From contig JAYQEA010000003.1 of NCBI GenBank assembly GCA_038138625.1, forward strand, positions 1-64,000: a DNA stretch of 64,000 nt. The letters run 5' to 3'. This document shows positions 1 to 8,899 of the stretch, in pieces. The position numbers were made by a program, and so were the translations under genes. This stretch comes from JAQXDR01 sp038138625 (GTDB lineage: Bacteria > Pseudomonadota > Alphaproteobacteria > Rhodobacterales > Rhodobacteraceae). Under the pieces are notes generated by a model. It saw only the letters and a list, made by a program, of their open reading frames with translations. It did not search any database and had not been told where the DNA came from. Positions within the stretch are counted from its first letter, which is position 1, and each line of letters begins with the position of its first letter.

Positions 1-2
1 AG

Positions 3-458
3 GCGTACAAACGTGCCTATCATGCGCAGCGGATGGACCGTGGTGTCTCGCCGCTTTACCCGAATGCCGCGGCGGTCGTGCAAGAGCTGAGCGCGCGTGA
101 TGGGATTGTACTGGGTGTCGCTACCGGAAAATCACGTCGGGGATTGGACGCCTTGCTTGCAGCACACGAGCTGACGGACTGTTTTGTGACCACTCAGGTA
201 TCAGACACCCATCCGTCCAAACCAGCGCCCGACATGCTCTTGGCGGCTTGTCAGGCGGCCTCTGTTGCGCCGCGCCACACTGTGATGTTGGGGGATACAT
301 CCTATGACATGCAGATGGCGCGCGCGGCGGGTGCCGTAGCGATCGGCGCAAGCTGGGGATATCATACAGCTGATCAACTTGGTGATGCGCATATGGTCAT
401 TGATGATATTCGTCTGCTGCCTGGCTTGTTAGATCAGATCTGGAGACAAATGAAATGA
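3..458 (+). CDS. HAD-IA family hydrolase, 5' end outside window
   Basis: C-terminal part of a haloacid-dehalogenase-superfamily phosphatase of the phosphoglycolate phosphatase (Gph-like) type. The frame is open to the left edge without a stop, so the gene starts upstream and the nucleophile Asp motif is not visible; the first Met inside the window (33) is unlikely to be the start. Visible are motif II (VATGKS), the motif III lysine in PSKPAPDML and the acidic motif IV (MLGDTSYDM). Its TGA overlaps the ATG of the ATP12 chaperone gene (ATGA), which implies translational coupling. The substrate cannot be read from the sequence. Confidence 0.9.
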   Translation, partial: AYKRAYHAQRMDRGVSPLYPNAAAVVQELSARDGIVLGVATGKSRRGLDALLAAHELTDCFVTTQVSDTHPSKPAPDMLLAACQAASVAPRHTVMLGDTSYDMQMARAAGAVAIGASWGYHTADQLGDAHMVIDDIRLLPGLLDQIWRQMK

Positions 459-1159
459 CACAATGGGCTCCCAAAGTATTTTGGAACAAGGCCGAGGTGT
501 TTGATACCGACGATGGCTTTGGAGTTGCGCTGGATGGGCGTCCGGTGCGAACGCCGGCCAAATCTGAACTGATCTTGCCGACGCGTGCATTGGCTGTGGC
601 GATTGCCGATGAATGGGCCGCACAACAAGATACAGTGAACCCTCTTTTGATGCCTTACACACGCATGGCCAATGCAGCGCTGGATAAGGTTAGTGTGCAA
701 CACGCTGAGGTTGCCGTGATGCTGGCCGATTATGGTGACAGTGACCTTTTGTGCTATCGCGCAGATGGGCCTGATGATTTGGTGGCGCGCCAAACCGCAA
801 CATGGGACCCGATGCTGGAGTGGGCGCATACAACCCTTGGCGTGCTTTTGCAGGCGCGGGCTGGCGTTATGCATGTTCCGCAAGATCCCGCGACTTTGGC
901 CAAACTACGCGATATGGTGACAGCTTTTGACGTGTTTCGACTGGCAGCATTTCATGACCTTGTGACCCTTTCAGGATCATTGATCTTGGGATTCGCAGCG
1001 GCAAAATCTGCGCGTCCGGTTGACGAAATCTGGGAAATGTCGCGACTCGACGAGTTATGGCAAATCGAGAAATGGGGGGATGATGATGCCGCAATTAAGG
1101 CCGCAGAGGTAAAACATCAGGCATTCCGCCATTCCTATGACTTCTTTCATAGCTGTTAG
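455..1159 (+). CDS. ATP12 family F1-ATPase assembly chaperone
   Basis: The 234-residue protein matches the alphaproteobacterial and mitochondrial ATP12 family, whose mitochondrial member binds the F1 alpha subunit before assembly of the alpha3beta3 ring. The N-terminus has the family pattern of a KVFWNKAEV strand followed by GFGVALDGRPVRTPAK. The central part has DLLCYRADGPDDLVARQ and the C-terminal helices include FHDLVTLSGSLILGFA. The start overlaps the HAD gene stop by 4 bp. About 210 bp separate it from aapJ, so the transporter probably has its own promoter. The bacterial role in ATP synthase assembly is inferred from the mitochondrial homologue. Confidence 0.93.
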   Translation: MTQWAPKVFWNKAEVFDTDDGFGVALDGRPVRTPAKSELILPTRALAVAIADEWAAQQDTVNPLLMPYTRMANAALDKVSVQHAEVAVMLADYGDSDLLCYRADGPDDLVARQTATWDPMLEWAHTTLGVLLQARAGVMHVPQDPATLAKLRDMVTAFDVFRLAAFHDLVTLSGSLILGFAAAKSARPVDEIWEMSRLDELWQIEKWGDDDAAIKAAEVKHQAFRHSYDFFHSC

Positions 1160-1309
1160 GGCGCGCACTTTACGTAAACCTGCATAATTTTCGGTTAAAA
1201 TCACTGTTCGTTGGCTTGACGATCCCCAATGAATACGAGCATTCTTAGGCACGCTTGGGGATGTAACAACTCTGCATATTGAAGACTGCGGAACACTCCC
1301 GTGGACAAA

Positions 1310-1327
1310 CGCGGGAAACTCCCCGCG
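1310..1327 (+). promoter_or_regulatory. small GC hairpin in the aapJ leader
   Basis: CGCGGG and CCCGCG form a 6-bp stem around the loop AAACTC, 45 bp before the aapJ start. It lies in the 213-bp gap between the ATP12 gene and aapJ, which must hold the aap promoter; no clean -35/-10 pair was found. A regulatory role is only a guess. Confidence 0.25.
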
Positions 1328-1372
1328 AGAGCCCGCCTCATACTGGGGTGGGCAAGACAGGAAGAGGTAAAT

Positions 1373-2389
1373 ATGAAAAACTCACTGATCCTTGGTGCAA
1401 TGACTGTAGCAGGTCTGGCGGCTGGCGTTGCAACTGCCGGGACGCTTGAAGACGTCCAGGCACGTGGCAAGCTGAACTGTGGTGTGACCACAGGCCTCGT
1501 TGGCTTTGCTGCGCCAGATGCAAATGGCGAATGGCAGGGCTTCGACGTTGCCGTTTGTCGCGCTGTTGCAGCCGCGGTACTGGGTGACGCAAGCGCGGTA
1601 GAATTTGTGCCTACCACAGGCAAGACTCGCTTCACCGCTTTGGCATCTGGTGAAATCGACATGCTCGCGCGTAACACAACGTGGACGTTCTCGCGCGATG
1701 TTGATCTGAAATTCGAATTCACCGGCGTAAACTACTACGACGGTCAGGGCTTTATGGTTCCTGCGGATCTGGGCGTGACATCTGCCAAGGAATTGGATGG
1801 CGCGACAGTTTGCATTCAGACCGGTACGACAACCGAACTGAACCTTGCAGACTTCTTCCGCACCAACAACATCAGCTACGAGCCTGTTCCGATTGAAACC
1901 AACTCGGAAGCACAGCCTTTGTATCTGGAAGGTGCCTGCGACGTATACACCACAGACGCATCTGGTCTGGCCGCAACACGTGCAGCCTTTGAAAACCCAG
2001 GTGATCACGTGGTTCTGCCTGAAATCATCTCCAAAGAGCCACTCGGCCCGCTTGTTCGCCACGGCGACAACGAATGGGGTGATATCGTACGTTGGACCCT
2101 GAATGCTCTGATCACAGCAGAAGAGCTGGGCGTCACATCGGCGAACATGTCTGACATGATGGCGGGTACCAACAACCCAGAAATCAACCGTCTGCTGGGT
2201 ACCGAAGGTACTTTGGGCGCGATGCTTGGCTTGGACGCTGACTGGGCTGCAAAAGCTCTGGCGGTTTCCGGTAACTACGGCGAAATTTTCGAGACCAACA
2301 TTGGTGAAAACACACCGATCGGTCTGTCGCGTGGTCTGAACGCACAGGGGAAGAACGGCGGCCTGATCTACAGCCCCCCCTTCCGTTGA
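1373..2389 (+). CDS. aapJ: General L-amino-acid ABC transporter, periplasmic binding protein AapJ/BztA
   Basis: The 338-residue periplasmic solute-binding protein of the polar amino-acid ABC family feeds glutamate, glutamine, aspartate and related amino acids to the AapQ/AapM permease. The ATG at 1373 follows GAAGAGG and gives a classical signal peptide (MKNSLILGAMTVAGLAAG, cleavage near ATAG); an upstream in-frame Met at 1301 would spoil it. The mature N-terminus GTLEDVQARGKLNCGV and the GLVGFAAPDANGEWQGFDVAVCRA block are typical of AapJ/BztA. It is first in a four-gene unit. A stem-loop directly downstream fits the usual surplus of binding protein over permease. Confidence 0.95.
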   Translation: MKNSLILGAMTVAGLAAGVATAGTLEDVQARGKLNCGVTTGLVGFAAPDANGEWQGFDVAVCRAVAAAVLGDASAVEFVPTTGKTRFTALASGEIDMLARNTTWTFSRDVDLKFEFTGVNYYDGQGFMVPADLGVTSAKELDGATVCIQTGTTTELNLADFFRTNNISYEPVPIETNSEAQPLYLEGACDVYTTDASGLAATRAAFENPGDHVVLPEIISKEPLGPLVRHGDNEWGDIVRWTLNALITAEELGVTSANMSDMMAGTNNPEINRLLGTEGTLGAMLGLDADWAAKALAVSGNYGEIFETNIGENTPIGLSRGLNAQGKNGGLIYSPPFR

Positions 2390-2398
2390 TCAAATCAG

Positions 2399-2425
2399 TG
2401 GAGGCGCCTGCACAGGGCGCCTCCA
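2399..2425 (+). terminator. stem-loop between aapJ and aapQ (attenuator or mRNA stabiliser)
   Basis: Perfect 10-bp GC-rich inverted repeat (TGGAGGCGCC / GGCGCCTCCA) with a 7-nt loop, starting 10 bp after the aapJ stop and followed by TTTCCCCTTTG, a weak T-tract. Its place between a binding-protein gene and its permease genes is the usual site for partial termination or 3'-end protection, so that more AapJ than AapQMP is made. Confidence 0.7.
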
Positions 2426-2514
2426 TTTCCCCTTTGTGGGCCCCAATGACGAACGACCGGACCGCGCGCTGACAAAGCGGTGACAGGCTCCGGCGGTACA
2501 GGGATATTTCCGAC

Positions 2515-3729
2515 ATGAGTATTGCGCAAGACGAGCCCGGTGCACAGTTCCGGCTATCTATGCTGTTGAACGATACGCGCTATCGTGGCTACACATTTCA
2601 GGCTATCGCGTTGCTGGCGCTGATCGCATTTATGGCGTACTTGGGTGTGAACCTCGTGCAAAACCTCGCCGCGGCGGGTCTTAATATAAGTTATCAGTTT
2701 TTGGGCGAGCCCGCCGGCTATGACATCAACCAGCGTTTGGTGGAATACACAAGCCAGTCCACCCACTGGCGGGCTGCTGTCGTTGGTGTTCTGAACACTC
2801 TGCTCGTGGCGTTTGTCGGCTGCTTTCTTGCGACGGTCATCGGGGTGTTCGTAGGCATTCTGCGGCTGTCCAAAAACTGGCTGATACGCCAGCTGACCTC
2901 CGTTTATGTCGAGATCTTCCGCAATGTTCCGGTTCTGATCTGGATCCTGATTGTGATGCAGATTTTTATTGTTGTGTTGCCGCAACCGCGCGATTTCCGA
3001 GGCGCCAACGCAACGGCCTCCATGTGGTTCGACGCTTTTGCGTTCACGGGACGTGGATTTTATACGCCCAAACCGGTCTGGATGGACGGTTCGTGGGTTG
3101 TGGTTGCCGTGTTCCTTGCCTCGATCGTTGGCGTTTTCGCCTTCCGCCAGTATGCCAAGACGCGTCTGTATCGTGATGGTGTCATGCTTGAGCGGTTCTG
3201 GACATCGCTTGGTATCTTGTTTGTGCCGACGCTGGTCGTCTATTTCATAATGGGTCAGCCGATCGGATTGGATTATCCCGCCCTCAAGGGGTTTAATTTC
3301 AAGGGGGGTGTGTTCATGCGGAACAGCTTTATCGCCCTTACCTTTGCGTTATCAATCTACACAGCGGCCTTTATCGCCGAAAATGTGCGTGCCGGCATCC
3401 TTGCCGTCAGCAAAGGCCAGACCGAAGCCGCGGCCAGCCTTGGCCTGCGACCGAACCGCATTATGAACCTCGTTATCCTGCCGCAAGCGTTGCGGGTGAT
3501 CATCCCACCTCTCATCTCGCAATACCTGAACCTGACAAAAAACAGCTCTCTTGCGATTGCAGTGGGGTATATGGATCTGACGGGCACGCTGGGTGGGATC
3601 ACGTTGAACCAGACGGGACGGGCGATTGAAACAGTCCTGTTACTGATGCTGTTTTATCTGACGATCAGTCTGTCGATTTCATTCATTATGAACATCTACA
3701 ACAACGCCGTTAAGCTGAAGGAGCGTTGA
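2515..3729 (+). CDS. aapQ: General L-amino-acid ABC transporter permease AapQ/BztB
   Basis: The 404-residue inner-membrane permease is of the His/Glu/Gln/Arg family. There is a TM segment near residues 25-50, a long family-specific periplasmic insertion, and a C-terminal permease core. The core carries the ABC-binding EAA-type loop (VRAGILAVSKGQTEAAASLGL, residues about 290-310) followed by LPQALRVIIPPLISQYLN. The length matches AapQ/BztB proteins, which are larger than ordinary amino-acid permeases. It pairs with AapM, whose gene begins 1 bp after this stop. The aapJ gene lies about 125 bp upstream beyond a stem-loop. Confidence 0.95.
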   Translation: MSIAQDEPGAQFRLSMLLNDTRYRGYTFQAIALLALIAFMAYLGVNLVQNLAAAGLNISYQFLGEPAGYDINQRLVEYTSQSTHWRAAVVGVLNTLLVAFVGCFLATVIGVFVGILRLSKNWLIRQLTSVYVEIFRNVPVLIWILIVMQIFIVVLPQPRDFRGANATASMWFDAFAFTGRGFYTPKPVWMDGSWVVVAVFLASIVGVFAFRQYAKTRLYRDGVMLERFWTSLGILFVPTLVVYFIMGQPIGLDYPALKGFNFKGGVFMRNSFIALTFALSIYTAAFIAENVRAGILAVSKGQTEAAASLGLRPNRIMNLVILPQALRVIIPPLISQYLNLTKNSSLAIAVGYMDLTGTLGGITLNQTGRAIETVLLLMLFYLTISLSISFIMNIYNNAVKLKER

Positions 3730-3730
3730 T

Positions 3731-5197
3731 ATGACTGATCAACGTCAAGTCGCCTATGTGCGCACCGAAATGCTGCCAGAGCAGGCCCCGCCGTCAAGTC
3801 AGCAGGGCGCGTTTAAATGGGTTCGAGAGAACCTGTTCCCTGATGTGGTCAATAGCATCATGACCGTCCTCGCACTGCTGATCATCTACTACTTGCTATC
3901 TGGCTTTTTGCCATGGCTGTTCGGTGGTGTTTGGACGGCAGACTCAATCCGGGACTGCCGAGACATCCTAGACGCTGCGGGACGAGAGGCTGGTGGATGC
4001 TTCGCGGTTCTAACGGAACGTTGGAACCAGATGTTGTTTGGGTTCACATATCCAACGGATCAATACTGGCGTCCCTTTACCGCGTTTTTGCTTTTGCCTT
4101 TCGCGGTGACCGGTTTGATGTTCATGGGATTGATCGCCAAGGCGTTTCGTATCCTTGCCATTGTTCAGCTGTGCATGGCTGCGCTCATCGTGCTTGGTGC
4201 CATGGCTCAGGGCAGTGGGCTTGGCATGGCCGTGACACCGGCCATTCTGGCGGTTTTGGCATTTGTGATCTCGACCCTGGCAGCCTCTGGCACCCCTATC
4301 ATACGCTACCTCATTTTGATGACCGGGCTCTATCCGTTTGTGGCATTCTGGCTGATCTGGGGAGGTAGTATTCTGTCGCCCTTGTTTGTGATGATCGGTC
4401 TGATCGTGGGTTATCTGGTGTTCAAAAGAGGCGAGGCGTTCGGATTTGCAGCCGGCGTCGCTTTGGGTCTGGTCGCCACGGTGATCGTGTGGATCGTTGG
4501 TGGTCAGATTGCCGGATTGGCGCCTGATTTTCTGGCCTTTGAGGCGGTACGGTCGCGCGACATGGGCGGGTTCATGTTGAACTTTATCCTTGGAACGGTG
4601 TGCGTATCGCTGTCACTGCCTATCGGAATTGTCCTGGCCCTCGGGCGTCAATCAGACATGCCCATCATCAAAATCATCTGTGTCGTCTTCATTGAATTTG
4701 TGCGCGGGGTGCCTTTGATCACCTTGTTGTTTGTGGCCAATGTTGTCCTGTCCTACTTCCTGCCACCGGGCACAAACTTTGACCTGATCTTGCGGGTGAT
4801 CATTATGATCACGCTCTTTAGTTCGGCCTACATCGCCGAAGTGATCCGCGGCGGACTTGCTGCCCTGCCCACAGGTCAATACGAGGCAGCAGACAGTCTG
4901 GGCTTGGACTACGCACAGGCAACACGACTGATCATTCTACCGCAGGCGCTCAAAATCTCGATCCCGGGGATCGTGAACGTGTCAGTGGGCTTGTTCAAGG
5001 ATACAACCCTGGTTTCGGTTATTTCGATGTTTGATCTCGTGGGCATGATCCGCGGTCCAATCCTCGCATCCACCGAGTGGAATGGTGTCTACTGGGAGCT
5101 TTGGGGCGCAGCAATCTTGCTCTTCTTCCCGGTCTGCTATGGCATCTCGCAATATTCGCAATGGCTCGAGCGTCAGCTTGACACCAGTCATCGCTAA
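3731..5197 (+). CDS. aapM: General L-amino-acid ABC transporter permease AapM/BztC
   Basis: The 488-residue permease is the second membrane subunit of the Aap system. Several hydrophobic segments in the N-terminal half (about residues 35-250) form the long extension typical of AapM/BztC. The C-terminal permease domain has the EAA-type loop (VIRGGLAALPTGQYEAADSLGL) and LPQALKISIPGIVNVSVGLFKDTTLVS. The start lies 1 bp after the aapQ stop, so the two are almost certainly translated together. The ATPase gene follows after 17 bp. Confidence 0.95.
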   Translation: MTDQRQVAYVRTEMLPEQAPPSSQQGAFKWVRENLFPDVVNSIMTVLALLIIYYLLSGFLPWLFGGVWTADSIRDCRDILDAAGREAGGCFAVLTERWNQMLFGFTYPTDQYWRPFTAFLLLPFAVTGLMFMGLIAKAFRILAIVQLCMAALIVLGAMAQGSGLGMAVTPAILAVLAFVISTLAASGTPIIRYLILMTGLYPFVAFWLIWGGSILSPLFVMIGLIVGYLVFKRGEAFGFAAGVALGLVATVIVWIVGGQIAGLAPDFLAFEAVRSRDMGGFMLNFILGTVCVSLSLPIGIVLALGRQSDMPIIKIICVVFIEFVRGVPLITLLFVANVVLSYFLPPGTNFDLILRVIIMITLFSSAYIAEVIRGGLAALPTGQYEAADSLGLDYAQATRLIILPQALKISIPGIVNVSVGLFKDTTLVSVISMFDLVGMIRGPILASTEWNGVYWELWGAAILLFFPVCYGISQYSQWLERQLDTSHR

Positions 5198-5214
5198 CAA
5201 GAAAGGTCTGACAA

Positions 5215-5985
5215 ATGACTGAAGCTGCACAAAAGATGAGTGTGTCGGACGAGGTGGCCATCTCGATCGAACAAATGAACAAGTGGTACGGAACCTTTCA
5301 CGTCCTGCGTGACATCAATTTGAACGTCTTTCGTGGCGAGCGGATTGTGGTTGCTGGCCCTTCTGGATCGGGTAAATCAACCCTGATCCGGTGTATTAAT
5401 GCGCTCGAGGAACACCAAAAGGGCCGGATAGAAGTGGACGGTACCGTTCTGTCGTCTGATCTGAAGAACATCGACAAGATCAGATCCGAAGTTGGCATGG
5501 TGTTTCAGCATTTCAATCTGTTTCCGCATTTGACTATTTTGGAAAACTGCACGCTGGCTCCGATCTGGGTTCGCAAGACACCCAAGAAAGAAGCCGAAGA
5601 AACAGCGATGCATTTTCTGGAAAAGGTAAAAATCCCTGAACAGGCTGACAAATATCCCGGTCAGTTATCGGGTGGGCAACAGCAGCGGGTGGCGATTGCA
5701 CGGTCACTGTGTATGCGGCCGCGTATCATGTTGTTTGATGAACCGACATCCGCACTTGATCCAGAAATGATCAAAGAAGTGCTGGATACAATGGTCGCTC
5801 TTGCCGAAGAGGGTATGACCATGATCTGCGTGACCCATGAAATGGGCTTTGCACGGCAGGTCGCCAACCGGGTGATTTTTATGGATGCCGGACAAATCGT
5901 TGAACAGAACGAACCCGAAGAGTTCTTTAACAACCCGCAGAATGAACGCACGAAACTGTTCCTGAGCCAGATCCTTGGACACTGA
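5215..5985 (+). CDS. aapP: General L-amino-acid ABC transporter ATPase AapP/BztD
   Basis: The 256-residue cytoplasmic ATPase powers AapQM. The Walker A motif GPSGSGKS is at residues 48-55, followed by the Q-loop in VFQHFNLFPHLT, the ABC signature LSGGQQQR, Walker B IMLFDEPTSALD and the switch His in VTHEMGF. Full-length for the GlnQ/AapP family. It is the last gene of the aap operon and is followed by a strong hairpin. Confidence 0.96.
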   Translation: MTEAAQKMSVSDEVAISIEQMNKWYGTFHVLRDINLNVFRGERIVVAGPSGSGKSTLIRCINALEEHQKGRIEVDGTVLSSDLKNIDKIRSEVGMVFQHFNLFPHLTILENCTLAPIWVRKTPKKEAEETAMHFLEKVKIPEQADKYPGQLSGGQQQRVAIARSLCMRPRIMLFDEPTSALDPEMIKEVLDTMVALAEEGMTMICVTHEMGFARQVANRVIFMDAGQIVEQNEPEEFFNNPQNERTKLFLSQILGH

Positions 5986-5990
5986 CAGCT

Positions 5991-6022
5991 CAAGGTGCAG
6001 CAACTTTGTCCGCTGCACCTTG
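5991..6022 (+). terminator. terminator hairpin after aapP
   Basis: Perfect 11-bp inverted repeat CAAGGTGCAGC / GCTGCACCTTG with a 10-nt loop, 6 bp after the aapP stop, extendable by wobble pairs and followed by a T-rich stretch (GGTGCTTATCTTATTC). It probably ends the aap transcript. Confidence 0.65.
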
Positions 6023-6129
6023 GGTGCTTATCTTATTCAGGAGATGTCGGGGACCAAATTCTGCGGCGTTTTATAGCCGGAAGGACCAAAGTTTTAAAAA
6101 AGGGCAGACCGTCTGTAGGTCTGTTCTTT

Positions 6130-6603
6130 TTATTTTAAATCATTGGGAACCACAAAGGCATGCAATTTGGCAGGTCCATGCGTACCCTGTCCGAAGTGGT
6201 CAATGATTGCCGTTGCTCCAGGTGGAAAGTCTTCAAAACGTGTGTGATTTGGCGGTGGCGTGACAAGTTGATGCGCAAACTCTGCAATTCCGGGATTATG
6301 TGCGATCACAAGCAAAGTTTTGACGGTCTCGGTTTCAGCCGCTTCAGCAAGGGCGGTAGCATCTGCAAGGTATAAGGTATCTTCAAAATGGGTGGCGACG
6401 TCTATTCCCAACCTTGCAAGCGTTTCGCGTGTCCGCCGCGCAGATGAGCACAGGCACAGATCCGGGAGGAATGCATTTTCCTGCATCCATCGGCCAAGTG
6501 CCGTTGCAGCTACGTTACCTTGTGTGTTCAAGGGGCGATCCCGATCACCACCTGCCGGGCTGGTCCAGTCTGACTCGGCGTGGCGCATCAAAATCAGGCG
6601 CAT
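6130..6603 (-). CDS. SixA-like histidine phosphatase family protein
   Basis: The 157-residue histidine phosphatase (phosphoglycerate-mutase fold) is of the short SixA type. The RHA motif with the catalytic His is in LILMRHAESDW at the N-terminus. A second catalytic His is in VIAHNPG, and the Arg in SSARRTRET helps bind phosphate. SixA enzymes remove phosphate from His-phosphorylated phosphotransfer proteins; the target here is unknown. It is the last gene of the minus-strand run and starts 1 bp after the 4Fe-4S gene stop. Confidence 0.88.
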   Translation of the reverse strand: MRLILMRHAESDWTSPAGGDRDRPLNTQGNVAATALGRWMQENAFLPDLCLCSSARRTRETLARLGIDVATHFEDTLYLADATALAEAAETETVKTLLVIAHNPGIAEFAHQLVTPPPNHTRFEDFPPGATAIIDHFGQGTHGPAKLHAFVVPNDLK

Positions 6604-6604
6604 A

Positions 6605-7258
6605 TCATTTATCTTTCAAAAAGGCGGCCATATGAAAAGCCGATTGCGCAGGATCGCGATCCAGTCGATGCGATGCCGGACACACACGCCGCACCAAACA
6701 ACCAGACAGGCATGCTGCGCCATCAGATGTACGAAGGTGGGCTTTGCATCTTGGAACATCGTAGCTTTGATCTTTTCCCAATGCACCAACTGGGCAGGCC
6801 GATTCACAGGGCCGCTCGGTACAGCTCTCACAGGGGCTCGGCGACATCTGAGGCAAGGTATACCGTTCAGGAAGGGAAATAGCCCCCCTGAAGCTTAGGA
6901 ATAATCCTGCATCGGCATGCACCAACAGGCCTACCGGACTTGTGTCCACGCTATCCGATGCCAGCGCCCATCCAATGAACGGAGGATACGGCGGACCATC
7001 TGATGGCAGGTGGACCCGTCCGTCCATCGGCGTGGCCAAATGTGTCATCACACGGCGCGACCAACGGTCCATTGGATGTGGGTGACCGTCCAGAAATTCC
7101 GGCTGCGTTCGCACATAGGGCCAGAATTTGGGTTCGTGCGGTCCCAGCAGGACAACCGTTTTTGCGCCATTGACAGCCAGATCGCCAGTGGGGTGTATCG
7201 CTGCACGCAGGGTTAGCCCGTGGCTTTGGGCGTTTGTTTCCAACGCCGCCAGCGTCAT
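6605..7258 (-). CDS. 4Fe-4S ferredoxin-like protein (QueG-like cysteine motifs)
   Basis: 217 residues. The C-terminal third holds clustered cysteines, CESCTERPCESACPVGAL, then a single Cys in VPRCKAH and CLSGCLVRRVCP. This arrangement resembles the dicluster region of epoxyqueuosine reductase QueG, but the protein is much shorter and lacks the QueG cobalamin-binding core. The N-terminal part has AVNGAKTVVLLGPHEPKFW. It probably binds one or two iron-sulfur clusters, perhaps as an electron carrier; the partner is unknown. It overlaps argB by 4 bp upstream and nearly abuts the SixA-like gene downstream. Confidence 0.78.
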   Translation of the reverse strand: MTLAALETNAQSHGLTLRAAIHPTGDLAVNGAKTVVLLGPHEPKFWPYVRTQPEFLDGHPHPMDRWSRRVMTHLATPMDGRVHLPSDGPPYPPFIGWALASDSVDTSPVGLLVHADAGLFLSFRGAISLPERYTLPQMSPSPCESCTERPCESACPVGALGKDQSYDVPRCKAHLRTSDGAACLSGCLVRRVCPASHRLDRDPAQSAFHMAAFLKDK

Positions 7259-8145
7259 ATTTCGGACCGCGCCGGGGGGAGATCTGCACGTCGGATCAGG
7301 GAACCGGCGCCATGCTCTGTGAAAAGCTCTAACAGGCAGGCGTTGGCGACACGTCCATCCAGAATGACAACCGCGCGAACACCCTGCGAGATTGCAGAAA
7401 GGGCAGTTTCAGTTTTTGGGATCATGCCGCCTGCGATTGTGCCTTGGTCGATCATTGATTTGACGTCTTCGGGGGTCATTTCGGTAACGACCTGGCCTGC
7501 ATCGTTTTTAACGCCTGCAACGTCTGTCAAAAGTAAAAGTCTGTCCGCCTGAAGCGCTCCGGCCAGGGCGCCTGCCACCGTATCGCCGTTGATGTTGTAA
7601 GTTTCGTTTCCAGTGATGCCTGCCCCCAAAGGTGCAACCACCGGGATGATGTCCGCGGCAAACAGATCCCGAAGCACCTGTGGATTGATCTGTTCCGGTC
7701 GGCCGACAAAGCCCAACTCAGGGTCATCTGCTTCACAGACAATCAGATTGTCATCTTTGCCCGACAATCCCACAGCGCGTCCGCCCTCTGCCATGATCGC
7801 CTGGACAATGCGTTTGTTGACCCGTCCGGAAAGAACCATTTCCACCACCTCAACAGTGGCGGCGTCAGTTACCCGCTTGCCCCTCACGAAGTGAGAGCTG
7901 ATAGAGAGCCGGGTCAACATCTCGTTGATCATCGGGCCACCACCGTGAACAACCACGGGATTGATGCCCACCTGACGCATCAGCACAATGTCGCGGGCAA
8001 ACCGCGCCATTTCATTATCATCGCCCATCGCATTGCCACCAAATTTGACGACGACCACAGCGCCTGCGTACCTCTGCATATAGGGCAGGGCTTCTGACAG
8101 GGTGCGGGCGGTGGCAAGAAAATCAGCGTGCATTCGGTGTCTCAT
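7255..8145 (-). CDS. argB: Acetylglutamate kinase
   Basis: ArgB phosphorylates N-acetyl-L-glutamate in the second step of arginine synthesis. The 296-residue protein has the amino-acid-kinase N-terminal lysine and glycine loop (VVKFGGNAM, residues 32-40), the substrate loop VHGGGPMINEML and the ATP-side IIPVVAPLGAG. The C-terminal GGMIPKTETAL is characteristic of ArgB. The start at 8145 gives MRHRMHADFLATART; a start at the second Met, four codons later, is equally possible. It is separated from engB by 100 bp and overlaps the downstream 4Fe-4S gene. Confidence 0.95.
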   Translation of the reverse strand: MRHRMHADFLATARTLSEALPYMQRYAGAVVVVKFGGNAMGDDNEMARFARDIVLMRQVGINPVVVHGGGPMINEMLTRLSISSHFVRGKRVTDAATVEVVEMVLSGRVNKRIVQAIMAEGGRAVGLSGKDDNLIVCEADDPELGFVGRPEQINPQVLRDLFAADIIPVVAPLGAGITGNETYNINGDTVAGALAGALQADRLLLLTDVAGVKNDAGQVVTEMTPEDVKSMIDQGTIAGGMIPKTETALSAISQGVRAVVILDGRVANACLLELFTEHGAGSLIRRADLPPARSEI

Positions 8146-8245
8146 GGGGTGGCCTATCGCAAATATGCCCCTTGGGTGTATTGGCTAACAGTATTGGACC
8201 GCAAGCCCGAGGTGTACATGTCGAAGTCTTCTTGGTTGGTGTTGT

Positions 8246-8899
8246 TTATGCAAGGCTGCGGATTATGTGCCGCAACGCTGGGATTCCATCACCCGTTTCC
8301 GACGAGGTGACCACAATTTCGGGAAATGCAGCGGGATGCTTGGCCAAAGCTGCACGCACCTGCTGTAAAATTTTCGGGCGGTCTTTGGCTTTGACTTTGT
8401 CTTCTTTCGTCAAAACGGCCTGAAAGGTTACAGCGCAGCGATCCAGAAGCGACATGATCTCTTCATCCACCGGTTTTACGCCATGGCGGTGATCAATCAA
8501 GACAAAGGCCCGTACCAGGGACACACGGCCTGCCAGATATCTTTTTAACAAAGCCTGCCATTCAGCGACGACCTTAACCGGTGCATTGGCAAATCCATAT
8601 CCCGGAAGATCCACAAGAAAGTGGCTGTCTGCCACTGTGAAAAAGTTTATTTCCTGTGTTCGGCCCGGCGTGTTGGACGCCCGCGCAATCCCGCGACGCC
8701 CTGTCAGCGCGTTGATGAGGCTGGATTTTCCAACATTGGACCTGCCGGCAAAGCAGACCTCGACCCGGTCTGCCGGTGGCAGGCCAGTCATGTCGACAAC
8801 ACCTTTCAGAAAGTCGACCTGCCCCGTCAACAACCTCCGGGCTTCCTCGGCGTCCTGATCATTCGGACTGGGGCAAGAGGGAAATGGCAGAACGCTCAC
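8246..8899 (-). CDS. engB: Ribosome biogenesis GTPase YihA/YsxC (EngB)
   Basis: The 217-residue TRAFAC-class GTPase is needed for late 50S assembly. G1 GRSNVGKS is at residues 52-59, G2 region NTPGRTQ, G3 DLPGYG near residue 100 and G4 TKED near residue 165. Length and motif order are those of EngB. The start overlaps the stop of the MOSC gene by 4 bp, and argB follows downstream. Confidence 0.95.
   Translation of the reverse strand: MSVLPFPSCPSPNDQDAEEARRLLTGQVDFLKGVVDMTGLPPADRVEVCFAGRSNVGKSSLINALTGRRGIARASNTPGRTQEINFFTVADSHFLVDLPGYGFANAPVKVVAEWQALLKRYLAGRVSLVRAFVLIDHRHGVKPVDEEIMSLLDRCAVTFQAVLTKEDKVKAKDRPKILQQVRAALAKHPAAFPEIVVTSSETGDGIPALRHIIRSLA

Noticed and set aside
1382..2062. 226-codon open frame on the minus strand across aapJ
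   Set aside because: Antisense shadow; cysteine- and arginine-rich translation typical of a wrong frame.
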